From positions 1 to 23,084 of the forward strand of contig DAIUAL010000024.1 of assembly GCA_036847245.1 (NCBI GenBank): DNA of 23,084 nucleotides, given 5' to 3'. Positions 7,993 through 16,375 of this stretch are shown here, piece after piece. This stretch comes from UBA4661 sp002405405. Its GTDB lineage: Bacteria > Bacteroidota > Ignavibacteria > Kapaibacteriales > UBA4661. The notes below the pieces were generated by a model that worked only from the letters and a program-made list of their open reading frames with translations, ran no database searches and was not told where the DNA came from. Positions within the stretch are counted from its first letter, which is position 1; every line of letters starts with the position of its first letter. The position numbers and the translations under genes are program-made.

Positions 7993-9450
7993 TCAGAATG
8001 GAGCATCGTCATATACTGGATTACTTGAATAATCAGGCGGCTCTTCAACACCAAAAGCAAGATTTTCAAAACGTGCATACTCTTTCAAATATGCCAAGCG
8101 TACCGTTCCTACTGGACCATTTCTCTGTTTGCCAATAATGATTTCCGCTGTGTTTTCGGTCGAAGTTCCATCATCATAATTCTGAATTTCGTAGAATTCA
8201 GGACGATTAATAAACATCACCACATCGGCATCTTGCTCAATCGAACCCGATTCCCGCAAATCTGAAAGCATAGGTCGTTTATCGCTTCGTGATTCCACAC
8301 TACGATTCAACTGTGATAGTACGAGAATGGGAATATTCAATTCTTTAGCAAGCATTTTAATCGAACGAGAGATGACGGAAATTTCTCGTTCGCGGCTTTC
8401 TGCCTTGGGACCGTGCATGAATTGCAAATAATCGACAACAACAAGTCCGATATCTTTTTCTGCTTTAAAGCGACGACATTTTGCACGAAGCTCCATTACA
8501 GTCAAACCCGGACTGTCATCAATAAAAATCGGCGCATCCGAGAGCGCACCGGTTTTCGATGCCAGTTTTTTCAAATCATTGTTGCTGATTTGTCCGGTAC
8601 GAATTGCTTGTGCATTAACTTGTGCTTCGGCAGAGAGCAAACGAATTGCTAATTGCTGTGCTGCCATCTCTAATGAAAAAACTGCTACCGGAATTTTTGA
8701 TTCAACGGCAACATTTCGTGCAATCGACATAGCAAAAGCAGTTTTGCCCATTGATGGACGTGCAGCAATAATGAGCATATCAGATTTCTGCAAGCCACCA
8801 AGCATTTCATCAAGTTTGCGATAGCCGGTGCGTACACCTGCGAGATCACTCTGCCCATGCTCGCGCAAAGCGACAATTGTTTTGAATGTTTCCCGCGTTA
8901 AATTCCCCATCGAGATATACGACTTGCGCAAACGTTTTTCAGCAATATCGAAGATCGAACTCTCAGCTCGATCAATCTCTTCCAAAGCATCGACTGTGGT
9001 ATCATAACAATTACGCAACATTACCGTTGCAGCTTGAATCATTTGGCGTTTGAGATAATGCTCCAACACAATGCGTGCGTATTGCTCCACATTCGCCGCA
9101 GAGGGCGTTTTCGCATTGATGTCCATCAAGTATGACACTTCCACTTGGTCTAACTTGCCGTGGCGAAGCAATTCTTCCTTCAGCGAGATAAAATCAACCG
9201 TAATGGAGCGTTCAGACATTGCAACAATTGCTTCAAAGATGATGCGATTTTTTTCGATGTACATGGCTTCGGGCATGATAATTTCCATGACCTTATTCAT
9301 AGCATTTTTATCAAGCATCATCGAACCGAGTACGGCAATCTCTGCATCGAGCGAATGCGGCGGCACTTTACCACCCATCTCTGCAAGTGAGACAGTTTGC
9401 GGCGGACGTGTGCCGGAAGTACGAGCAAATTTTGCGACGAAATCAGCCAT
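7993..9450 (-). CDS. dnaB: Replicative DNA helicase DnaB
   Basis: The product is 485 residues and complete. The N-terminal domain starts at PPHSLDAEIAVLGSMMLD. The RecA-like core has Walker A ARPSMGKT (230-237) and Walker B VVVDYLQ with Asp340. The C-terminal motif LSDLRESGSIEQDADVV (about 395-411) contains arginine-finger and hexamer contacts. DnaB unwinds DNA at the replication fork as a hexamer loaded at the origin. No intein or insertion is present, although DnaB is a common intein site. The start is ATG 9450, giving a 25-30-residue tail before the conserved domain. It diverges from pheA. Confidence 0.97.
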   Translation of the reverse strand: MADFVAKFARTSGTRPPQTVSLAEMGGKVPPHSLDAEIAVLGSMMLDKNAMNKVMEIIMPEAMYIEKNRIIFEAIVAMSERSITVDFISLKEELLRHGKLDQVEVSYLMDINAKTPSAANVEQYARIVLEHYLKRQMIQAATVMLRNCYDTTVDALEEIDRAESSIFDIAEKRLRKSYISMGNLTRETFKTIVALREHGQSDLAGVRTGYRKLDEMLGGLQKSDMLIIAARPSMGKTAFAMSIARNVAVESKIPVAVFSLEMAAQQLAIRLLSAEAQVNAQAIRTGQISNNDLKKLASKTGALSDAPIFIDDSPGLTVMELRAKCRRFKAEKDIGLVVVDYLQFMHGPKAESREREISVISRSIKMLAKELNIPILVLSQLNRSVESRSDKRPMLSDLRESGSIEQDADVVMFINRPEFYEIQNYDDGTSTENTAEIIIGKQRNGPVGTVRLAYLKEYARFENLAFGVEEPPDYSSNPVYDDAPF

Positions 9451-9682
9451 AGAATTTTATGTTTATGCCTTTAGTAGTAACAATGATCGTATTTATTGTG
9501 AATACAACCATAACAATTCCCACTGCAATCCTCGAAAAAGGACGCAATGTTAGTGATAAAAACGGATTCGCCTCGAAAAAATTTGATGAATTTTTTAATA
9601 GTACGAGAGATTATTTTGCACTTTTCCACACCATGACAATCAATTATGATTGGATACCTTTTCAAAAATCTTCCTTTTTGGT
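9451..9682. promoter_or_regulatory. Divergent dnaB/pheA intergenic region
   Basis: This 232-nt AT-rich region must hold the promoters of dnaB (minus) and pheA (plus). The 10-mer CCTCGAAAAA occurs twice in direct orientation (9530-9539 and 9571-9580). No DnaA boxes, strong promoters or hairpins were identified. Short open frames on both strands here have no recognisable homology. Confidence 0.3.
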
Positions 9683-10576
9683 ATGCTCGTAGCAATTCAG
9701 GGTTTTCGTGGATCTTTTCACGATGAAGCAGCACATCGCTTTTATGGTAAGGACATAACCTTATTAGAATGCGTCAGTTTTCGTGATGTTTGCACAGCAG
9801 TTGCAGTCGGAACGGCAGATAAGGGTCTAATGGCGATAGAAAACACCATTGCCGGGGCAATTTTACCCAATTACTCGCTTCTCCGTGAATTTGGGATGCA
9901 AATTTCAGGCGATATTATCCACCGCATTGTTCATAATTTCATGGTTGTGCGTGGTACATCGCTTCACACAATATCAGCAGTAGAATCGCATCCAATGGCT
10001 CTACTGCAGTGTCAAGCATTTTTAGGGCAATATCCCCATTGGAAACATGTTGTTAGTGATGATACCGCTCTCAGTGCTGATCGTATTCGCAAACACAATA
10101 TTACAACAACTGGTGTTATCGCTCCACGTGGTGCAGCAGAACTCTACGACTTAGAAATTCTTGCTGAAGGAATCGAAACAGATCGTCAAAATTTTACACG
10201 TTTTTTGGCGATTGAACGCAAAAACATCTTCATAAACCGTCATTCTATTGACGACATTACTCATTATACCATTCCCACCAAGACTTCTCCCCGAGCACTC
10301 ACGGCAACGATTGTCATCCAAGCCGATCGTGATCCTTTTTCTTTGAGTACTGCTCTAGGTATTCTTCGAGACTACGACATGGCATGCGGAGCCATTCATT
10401 CAATCCCCATCATCGGGAAACCTTTTGTGTATGCCATTTGCCTTGTAACGACATTCGGCACATACCGCCAACTCACCGAAGTAAGCGACACTATGCGCCG
10501 AAATAATATTAGTATGGAGTGTCTTGGCATTTATCCAACGGCGGAACTGCCAAACTCACCTATACCCAAAACTTAA
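9683..10576 (+). CDS. pheA: Prephenate dehydratase with C-terminal ACT domain
   Basis: The product is 297 residues and monofunctional: no chorismate mutase domain. The catalytic PDT domain covers about residues 1-180, with GFRGSFHDEAA, IENTIAG, ESHPMALLQC and the catalytic TRF motif at 172-174 (DRQNFTRFLAIE). An ACT domain follows from about 206. Its usual ESRP phenylalanine-binding motif is replaced by HSIP (IHSIPIIGKPFVY), a pattern I associate with Bacteroidetes-type enzymes. The enzyme turns prephenate into phenylpyruvate for phenylalanine synthesis; feedback regulation may differ from ESRP enzymes. ATG 9683 was chosen; an upstream TTG at 9650 would only add 11 hydrophobic residues. Its TAA stop overlaps the stop of the small minus-strand gene. 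Confidence 0.93.
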   Translation: MLVAIQGFRGSFHDEAAHRFYGKDITLLECVSFRDVCTAVAVGTADKGLMAIENTIAGAILPNYSLLREFGMQISGDIIHRIVHNFMVVRGTSLHTISAVESHPMALLQCQAFLGQYPHWKHVVSDDTALSADRIRKHNITTTGVIAPRGAAELYDLEILAEGIETDRQNFTRFLAIERKNIFINRHSIDDITHYTIPTKTSPRALTATIVIQADRDPFSLSTALGILRDYDMACGAIHSIPIIGKPFVYAICLVTTFGTYRQLTEVSDTMRRNNISMECLGIYPTAELPNSPIPKT

Positions 10577-10737
10577 TGATCTGCTTTCGTTGCTTTTGTA
10601 TTGACATACAAGTACCACAGACCGCCTATCGCAGTAACTACCGCGCCGGTGACAGCACCGATGTATAGCATCCAGTTAATTTTTGCAGTTGCGATTGTCG
10701 AAGCTGTAGCTTGTTGGGAAAGTTGTGCGACATCCAT
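10573..10737 (-). CDS. Small single-pass membrane protein of unknown function
   Basis: This is a 54-residue open frame starting MDVAQLSQQATASTI. One clear membrane segment covers about residues 25-45 (WMLYIGAVTGAVVTAIGGLW), followed by a short basic tail (TKATKADH). I do not recognise a family. It looks real because ATG 10737 has a proper Shine-Dalgarno sequence (AGGAAG, bases 10747-10742, 4 nt before the ATG), one of only two in the window, and because the hydrophobic segment is well formed. A longer frame to 10806 has no good start signal. The stop overlaps the pheA stop across a shared TTAA. It diverges from uvrC by 90 nt. Confidence 0.6.
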   Translation of the reverse strand: MDVAQLSQQATASTIATAKINWMLYIGAVTGAVVTAIGGLWYLYVNTKATKADH

Positions 10738-10827
10738 AGGACTTCCTACAAAATTGTATGAGTGAGAGAGAAATAATGTGAAATTCGTAACTTCTACAAT
10801 TACCAAATTTACTCAACAGTTTGCTCT

Positions 10828-12780
10828 ATGCACAACGAAAATTCTCCATACCCCAAAGAAAAAAATGAAGAACAGAGTTTGTCAAGTACGGAAGCAATTC
10901 CTTCACAAGAAGACATTCTCTTAGTTAGTACAGCTTCTCTTGCCGAAAAACTGCATCAATTACCCAAATCGAGCGGTGTGTACTTACATAAAGACATTAC
11001 GGGCAAAATTATCTATGTCGGGAAAGCAAAAAATTTACGGAATCGCGTTCGGTCATATTTTCAAACCAATCGCCCGATTGATGCTAAAACAAAAGCTCTC
11101 GTAAAAAAAATTGCAGACCTCGAAGTTATTGTTACTGACTCTGAAGTTGAAGCACTGATTCTTGAAAATACCCTTATCAAAGAACATCAGCCCAAGTATA
11201 ATATTCTGCTCAAAGATGACAAATCATTTCCGTACATCCGCGTTACGCATGAGCCCTATCCACGCATTTTTTATACGCGAAAAATTATCCGCGACGGTAG
11301 CAAATACTTTGGACCATACACCGATGCAAAAGCAATGTATGCTATCATTACATCGCTTCGGTCTGTGTTCCCGATTCGCTCATGTTCGCTCGATCTAACC
11401 ACCGCCACCATCGCAAAGCAAAAATTCAAGGTCTGCCTTGATTACCATATCAAAAAGTGCGAAGGTCCTTGTGAAAACTTTGTTACGCAAACTCACTACC
11501 AAGCAATGATTCGCCTTGCTATTGAAGTTCTGAAGGGCAAAACCAAAGTTGTCGAACGCGAACTTGAAGACCGTATGCACCAATTAGCGGAAGAGTTTCG
11601 CGTTGAGGAAGCAAAGGAACTCCGTGACCGACTTATTCTTCTTCGTGAGTATTCTGATAAACAAAAAGTTGTCTCGACAGATTTGATTGATCGGGATGTT
11701 ATCGCTTTTGCCCGTAATGAATCTGATGCCTGTGCAGTCATTTTCAAAGTCCGTGATGGTAAACTCATTGGAAGGCAACATTTTTACATGGGCAATTCAG
11801 AGGGTAAGTCAGATACCGATATTGTACAGGCAACCTGTGAACGATTCTATATGGACAGTGATGATGTTCCTGATGAAATACACTTACCTCTCGAACTTGC
11901 CGACATAGATATTCTCGAGGCATGGCTTCAATCTAAACGCGGCAATCATGCTGGAAAAATTGACATCAGCATACCCAAGATTGGTGACAAACAAAAACTT
12001 GTGCGTATGGCAACAGCGAATGCCGAGTTTTTGTTGAAAGAGCTTGAATTACAAAAAATGAAACGCGACCAAACTCTATCTCGCCCTTTGGTTGCACTTC
12101 AACGCGATTTACGAATGACAAAGCCACCGCGCCGTATTGAGTGTTTTGATAACTCACATTTTCAAGGTAGCGAGACAGTATCTTCCATGGTTGTTTTTAT
12201 TGACGTTAAGCCGAAAAAATCTGAGTACCGTAAATATAAAAACAATACCATTCAAGGTGTTGATGATTTTGCTTCGATGAAAGAAGTACTTACACGCCGA
12301 TATTCAAGAATGCTCGAAGAAAAGACTGACGAACCTGACTTGATTGTCATCGATGGCGGTAAAGGTCAACTTTCATCGGCTGTTGACATTTTAAAAGAAC
12401 TTGGTTTGTATCCCCGTATTGCTGTTGTAGGCTTAGCAAAACGTTTGGAGGAAATTGTTTTTCCGCATCAAACTGATACATTGTTGCTTCCCCGTACTTC
12501 GAGTTCGTTGCACATTCTCCAAGCCATTCGTGATGAAGCCCACCGTTTTGCCATTGAGTTTCACCGCTCACTACGTGATAAGCGTACCCTGCACACATCT
12601 CTTACTGATATTCCGGGAATTGGTACAAAAACAGCTGAAAAACTGCTCCGAGAAATCGGCTCTGTCGAAGCCATACGCAATGCATCGTTGGAACAACTGC
12701 AACAAGTCGTGGGAACAAAGAATGCTGAAAAAGTTTGGCAGTACTACACGACAGCAGAAGAAGAACAGATCAGTAATTAA
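10828..12780 (+). CDS. uvrC: Excinuclease ABC subunit C (UvrC)
   Basis: The product is 650 residues with all expected domains in order. The GIY-YIG nuclease is at about 48-125 (GVYLHKD... IIYVGKAKNLRNRV), which makes the 3' incision. A cysteine-rich segment follows (CLDYHIKKCEGPC). The UVR motif that contacts UvrB is at about 245-285. The RNase-H-like 5' nuclease has Asp441 in ECFDNSHFQG and IDGGKGQL later. A C-terminal helix-hairpin-helix pair reads IPGIGTKTAEKLL and VVGTKNAEKVW. UvrC acts with UvrAB in nucleotide excision repair. The N-terminus carries about 35 extra, polar, low-complexity residues before the usual family start, with no internal ATG, so the ATG start is uncertain. The stop overlaps that of the EF-hand gene. 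Confidence 0.97.
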   Translation: MHNENSPYPKEKNEEQSLSSTEAIPSQEDILLVSTASLAEKLHQLPKSSGVYLHKDITGKIIYVGKAKNLRNRVRSYFQTNRPIDAKTKALVKKIADLEVIVTDSEVEALILENTLIKEHQPKYNILLKDDKSFPYIRVTHEPYPRIFYTRKIIRDGSKYFGPYTDAKAMYAIITSLRSVFPIRSCSLDLTTATIAKQKFKVCLDYHIKKCEGPCENFVTQTHYQAMIRLAIEVLKGKTKVVERELEDRMHQLAEEFRVEEAKELRDRLILLREYSDKQKVVSTDLIDRDVIAFARNESDACAVIFKVRDGKLIGRQHFYMGNSEGKSDTDIVQATCERFYMDSDDVPDEIHLPLELADIDILEAWLQSKRGNHAGKIDISIPKIGDKQKLVRMATANAEFLLKELELQKMKRDQTLSRPLVALQRDLRMTKPPRRIECFDNSHFQGSETVSSMVVFIDVKPKKSEYRKYKNNTIQGVDDFASMKEVLTRRYSRMLEEKTDEPDLIVIDGGKGQLSSAVDILKELGLYPRIAVVGLAKRLEEIVFPHQTDTLLLPRTSSSLHILQAIRDEAHRFAIEFHRSLRDKRTLHTSLTDIPGIGTKTAEKLLREIGSVEAIRNASLEQLQQVVGTKNAEKVWQYYTTAEEEQISN

Positions 12781-13322
12781 AATTCACCAAAAAGCCAATT
12801 ACCCGGTGCATCAGGGTCATTGCTAAAGTGTAATTCGTACAAAGCATTCTCAAATTCATAACGAGAAATTGCTCCATCATGATTCAGATCTAATTTTTCG
12901 AAGGCAACACGCGCCATCATATCTCCAACATGAAATGCCTGCATCAGATGTCGATACTCTAATTGGGATAGTGAGCCATCATGATTCTCATCTGCAAGGT
13001 CAAATAATCCGTACGAGAAAAATTTAATGTAGTCATCATAAACATCACGTGACGCATTCACTAAGTACTCTTTATGAGCAATCCATTCGGAGAGCGTAAC
13101 AATACCATCACGATTTTTATCAGCGAAAGCATGAATACTATTCCAAAAAAGCATAAGATTGAAATGGACATCGCGGTATTTATCAGAATCCAAATGCCAG
13201 CCACGTAAACTACATAATGTGTTAGCCATGTTAGTAAAATCACCGATCTCCAAAATTCCATTGTGGTCGTCGTCTAAACAGTTGAAATACTGAACAAATT
13301 TTCTGCGCTGAAGTGAGGTCAT
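12777..13322 (-). CDS. Calerythrin-like EF-hand calcium-binding protein
   Basis: The product is 181 residues with four EF-hand loops: Asp17-Asp28 (DDDHNGILEIGD), Asp68-Glu79 (DKNRDGIVTLSE), Asp111-Glu122 (DENHDGSLSQLE) and Asp145-Glu156 (DLNHDGAISRYE). Loops 2-4 are canonical with Glu at position 12. Loop 1 ends in Asp, which often weakens calcium or favours magnesium. Size, spacing and the C-terminal DPDAPGNWLFG signature resemble calerythrin and sarcoplasmic calcium-binding proteins known from actinobacteria. No signal peptide is present, so a cytosolic calcium buffer or sensor is inferred. ATG 13322 (MTSLQRRKFVQYF) was chosen over 13352. The gene is convergent with uvrC, sharing a TTAA across both stops, and divergent from the carotenoid operon. 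Confidence 0.85.
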   Translation of the reverse strand: MTSLQRRKFVQYFNCLDDDHNGILEIGDFTNMANTLCSLRGWHLDSDKYRDVHFNLMLFWNSIHAFADKNRDGIVTLSEWIAHKEYLVNASRDVYDDYIKFFSYGLFDLADENHDGSLSQLEYRHLMQAFHVGDMMARVAFEKLDLNHDGAISRYEFENALYELHFSNDPDAPGNWLFGEF

Positions 13323-13561
13323 GATATTAGAATAAAGCATAAGTAAAATCATATTCTGAATTTACTCTCTTTACGATGTTTTCACAATAAAGTTTTCGGT
13401 ATGTTTTTACCATACGCTGTTTCAACATACACACTGCACCACTCAACTCTCAGCCTTATATTGTTGATAACAAGAAAAAAGAAATTTATGCGTAGATACA
13501 CACAAGTGTCCGTAAATTGTTCTCACCGAATCTTTTCATAGCTTCTTTTGCGTTAATCTTC

Positions 13562-15124
13562 ATGGGGAACTCAACTCGCGTAACTTCTTTACATAAACCA
13601 ACAGTCATTGTTATTGGGGGTTGTCTTGGAGGACTCGCAGGTGCTATTACGCTTGCCAGTAAGGGTTATGAAGTAACACTTCTTGAAAAAAATGACTCGA
13701 TTGGTGGAAAAATGAACTACCACTCTATGCAAACGCAAGAGGGTGAGTTTTCATTTGGTACAGGTCCGTCGCTATTAACCATGCCTCATCTGCTTGACAG
13801 ACTTTTTTCTATTGCTGGTGTAGATCGGCGTGAGCGACTTGAATTCAAACTCCTAGATCCCATTTGCCGCTATTTTTTTTCTGATTGTTCTGTGCTCGAT
13901 GCCAGTAGCCATCAACCTACCATGATGCACAATATTGCTGCTTTAGCCAATGATGCCGAAGCGCAAGCATACAGTGATTTTCTTGCCTACTCCGAAACCA
14001 TTTACCGAACAACTGCTGATGTTTTTTTGCATACACCATTTCAAGAATTCACCAAGTTGTTACACCCACGTTATTTATCTGCCCTAACAAGATTACAGAA
14101 TATTGACGCATGGCGTACTGTTAATACCGCTGTACGCAGCTTCTTTCAGGATGAGCGTTTAATACAACTTTTCAATCGCTATCCAACCTATAATGGCTCT
14201 GATCCATATAAGGCACCTGCGACATTGAATATTATTCCATACGTCGAATATGGATTGGGTGGTTTTGCCGTACGTGGTGGCATGTATCGAATTGCAGAAG
14301 AATTACGCACACTTGCCCTTGATTGTGGTGTTCACATTGAGTACAATGCTCCTGTCGATGAAATTCTTCACAAGAATAATCGCGTTACAGGTGTTCGACT
14401 GCACAACAAACAGATTACCGCTGATTATGTGTTGTGCAATGCCGATGTTGTTGAGGTATATCGACATCTTATTCAAGGATTTCCCCAGCGGAAAGAGAAA
14501 CTTGAGCAATTAGAGCCTTCGGTATCCGGTATGGTATTCTTATGGGGTGTTGCTCGACAATTTCCTCAACTTCAACTTCATAACATTTTTTTTTCCCAAG
14601 ACTATCGCACTGAGTTTCGTAGCATTTTTGACGAGAAAAAAGTTCCTGATGACCCAACTGTGTACGTTTCGATTTCTTGTAAATCAGATCCATCATTAGC
14701 ACCGAACGGATGTGAAAATTGGTTTGTCTTACTTAACATGCCATATCTCCATGAACAAAATTGGGATGAAGAAATTCATCGCATGAAACAAGCAATTTTA
14801 CGCACTCTTGCACAACATGGTATTGATGTTGAGCCGCATATTGTGTGCGAAAATATTATCACACCTGCAGCATTATACGAACGCTATCGAAGCAATAAAG
14901 GAAGTATTTATGGTATCTCGTCGAACTCACAGTTTTCGGCATTTCTTCGCCCTCCAAATCGAAGTCGAGACTTACACGGACTCTATTTCTGTGGTGGCTC
15001 ATCTCATCCGGGCGGCGGCGTCCCCTTGGTGCTTCTATCCGGTATGATGGCAGCTCAACTTATCCATGAAGATGCAGGCGGTTCCCCCATACGTAATATC
15101 ATGACAGACGACATATCATCATAG
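13562..15124 (+). CDS. CrtI/CrtD-family carotenoid desaturase, CrtD (C-3',4' desaturase)-like
   Basis: The product is a 520-residue flavoprotein of the phytoene desaturase superfamily. The N-terminal FAD motif reads VIVIGGCLGGLAG (15-27); Cys21 stands where the second glycine of GxGxxG is expected. Glu42 (LLEKND) would bind the FAD ribose. GEFSFGTGPSLLTMP and the C-terminal YFCGGSSHPGGGVP are family motifs. The middle segment (YPTYNGSDPYKAPATLNIIP, then VEYGLGGFAVRGGMYRI) and LHNIFFSQDYRTEF resemble CrtD-type desaturases acting on hydroxycarotenoids more than plain CrtI; this is from memory of the family. It is the first gene of the carotenoid operon, preceded by a 239-nt divergent region where no clear promoter could be picked. 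ATG 13562 was chosen over a TTG at 13517. Alternatives are a second CrtI or an oxygenase of the CrtP/CrtO type. Confidence 0.82.
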   Translation: MGNSTRVTSLHKPTVIVIGGCLGGLAGAITLASKGYEVTLLEKNDSIGGKMNYHSMQTQEGEFSFGTGPSLLTMPHLLDRLFSIAGVDRRERLEFKLLDPICRYFFSDCSVLDASSHQPTMMHNIAALANDAEAQAYSDFLAYSETIYRTTADVFLHTPFQEFTKLLHPRYLSALTRLQNIDAWRTVNTAVRSFFQDERLIQLFNRYPTYNGSDPYKAPATLNIIPYVEYGLGGFAVRGGMYRIAEELRTLALDCGVHIEYNAPVDEILHKNNRVTGVRLHNKQITADYVLCNADVVEVYRHLIQGFPQRKEKLEQLEPSVSGMVFLWGVARQFPQLQLHNIFFSQDYRTEFRSIFDEKKVPDDPTVYVSISCKSDPSLAPNGCENWFVLLNMPYLHEQNWDEEIHRMKQAILRTLAQHGIDVEPHIVCENIITPAALYERYRSNKGSIYGISSNSQFSAFLRPPNRSRDLHGLYFCGGSSHPGGGVPLVLLSGMMAAQLIHEDAGGSPIRNIMTDDISS

Positions 15125-15152
15125 CAAATCATCGTAGCAAGAACCCATATTT

Positions 15153-16322
15153 ATGGTTAACAAAAAAAATATCTTCATTATTTCCCTTATCGTCTTTGTG
15201 GACTTGCTTGCTTTTAGCATTACATTCCCCGTAATTCCCTATTATGTTGCCGAATTTAGTGTTGGCGCAAGTATGGTCGGTATACTATCAGCGATATATG
15301 CACTCGGACAATTTCTGTTTACACCGATTATTGGCAGACTCTCTGACCGTTTTGGTCGCAAACCACTCATTTTACTTTGTGTAGCTGGGAGTATTGCTGG
15401 CTATTCTTTTCTTGGTTTTGCACAAAACTTATGGATGCTCCTTATTGGAAAAATTATTGGTGGGATTCTCGGGTCAACTGTTTCGTTGGCATATACCTAT
15501 ACAAGCGACTGTACCGACGAATCTTCACGGGCGTATGGTATGGGCTATCTTGGCGCAGCATTTGGCGCGGCATTTACATTTGGCCCTGCCATTGGTGGCA
15601 TCCTCAGCAAACATGGCTACACTTTGCCGATAAAAATTTCCGCATTACTGGCACTTTTGAATCTTGTCTTGGTGTTTATATTCTTACGGGAGCCGCAACG
15701 GAATACAAAGTCGGAACTATCAGTACAAAGCGTTGGTAATATTTTTACAAGTATCATCTATGCTTTTCGTATTCCTACGCTACGAAGTTTACTCCTGCAG
15801 TGGTTTCTTTTCAGCCTGGCATTTGCAACATTTCAAAGTAATATCGGACTCTTCAATAAGTATCATTTGCATCTGTCGCCCCGCGAATCAAGTGTAGTAT
15901 TTGCAACCATTGGCATTCTTGTAACAATTGTGCAAGGAGGACTCGTAAAACGTCTGACACAACGTTATAACGAATCTACTTTATTGCTGATATGTTCGCT
16001 ACTATTTACGATAACGCTCTTTCTTTGGGCAAATGTCTGGAACATGACGATTTTACTTATCTTGCTTGTACCATTGTGTTTTGCAGCATCTATGATAATT
16101 ACATTGACTAACAGTATAATCAGCAAAGCAGGCACTGGGGACAACACGGGAAGTATTATTGGAGTCGCTGCCGGTTTAGATAATCTTACAAGGGCAGTAA
16201 CAGCTCTCGGAGGCGGGTTGCTCATTGAGCATAGCGGAACAGCAGCACCAGGGATTGCTGCAGGCATAATCATGATTATCGCATCATGGGCAACATACAG
16301 ACGTTTTTGGGAAGCAGAGTAA
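15153..16322 (+). CDS. MFS transporter, TetA-like (DHA1 type)
   Basis: The product is 389 residues with about twelve hydrophobic segments. The first is IFIISLIVFVDLLAFSITFP. Motif A, GRLSDRFGRKPL, is between segments 2 and 3. The pattern VDLLAF...FPVIPYY followed by LYALGQF-like sequence (AIYALGQFLFTPIIG) resembles tetracycline-type proton antiporters, but that similarity alone does not predict tetracycline transport. It sits in the carotenoid operon, 28 nt after the CrtD-like gene and 53 nt before crtI. A role in moving a carotenoid, its glycoside or a precursor is possible but untested; a hitch-hiking unrelated exporter is the alternative. The frame is intact and the start ATG 15153 has no Shine-Dalgarno sequence. 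Confidence 0.88.
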   Translation: MVNKKNIFIISLIVFVDLLAFSITFPVIPYYVAEFSVGASMVGILSAIYALGQFLFTPIIGRLSDRFGRKPLILLCVAGSIAGYSFLGFAQNLWMLLIGKIIGGILGSTVSLAYTYTSDCTDESSRAYGMGYLGAAFGAAFTFGPAIGGILSKHGYTLPIKISALLALLNLVLVFIFLREPQRNTKSELSVQSVGNIFTSIIYAFRIPTLRSLLLQWFLFSLAFATFQSNIGLFNKYHLHLSPRESSVVFATIGILVTIVQGGLVKRLTQRYNESTLLLICSLLFTITLFLWANVWNMTILLILLVPLCFAASMIITLTNSIISKAGTGDNTGSIIGVAAGLDNLTRAVTALGGGLLIEHSGTAAPGIAAGIIMIIASWATYRRFWEAE

Positions 16323-16375
16323 AAACGCCCTTATCATCTAGCACATTATTTTCTCTTTTTTCTTCTTTCATATCC

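Noticed and set aside
9530..9580. Two copies of CCTCGAAAAA as possible replication iterons near dnaB
   Set aside because: Only two short copies, no DnaA boxes, and no dnaA or dnaN nearby; likely chance or a minor regulatory site.
9459..9692. 77-codon plus-strand frame with a hydrophobic N-terminus
   Set aside because: Its ATG is only 8 nt from the divergent dnaB start, it overlaps pheA, and nothing but the hydrophobic stretch supports it.
9471..9734. 87-codon minus-strand frame with several cysteines near its end
   Set aside because: It overlaps the pheA start, runs through the dnaB/pheA promoter region and has no recognisable domain or start signal.
15153..16322. Possible tetracycline resistance gene
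   Set aside because: MFS motif A and general TetA resemblance are shared by many DHA1 transporters; context points to the carotenoid operon instead.
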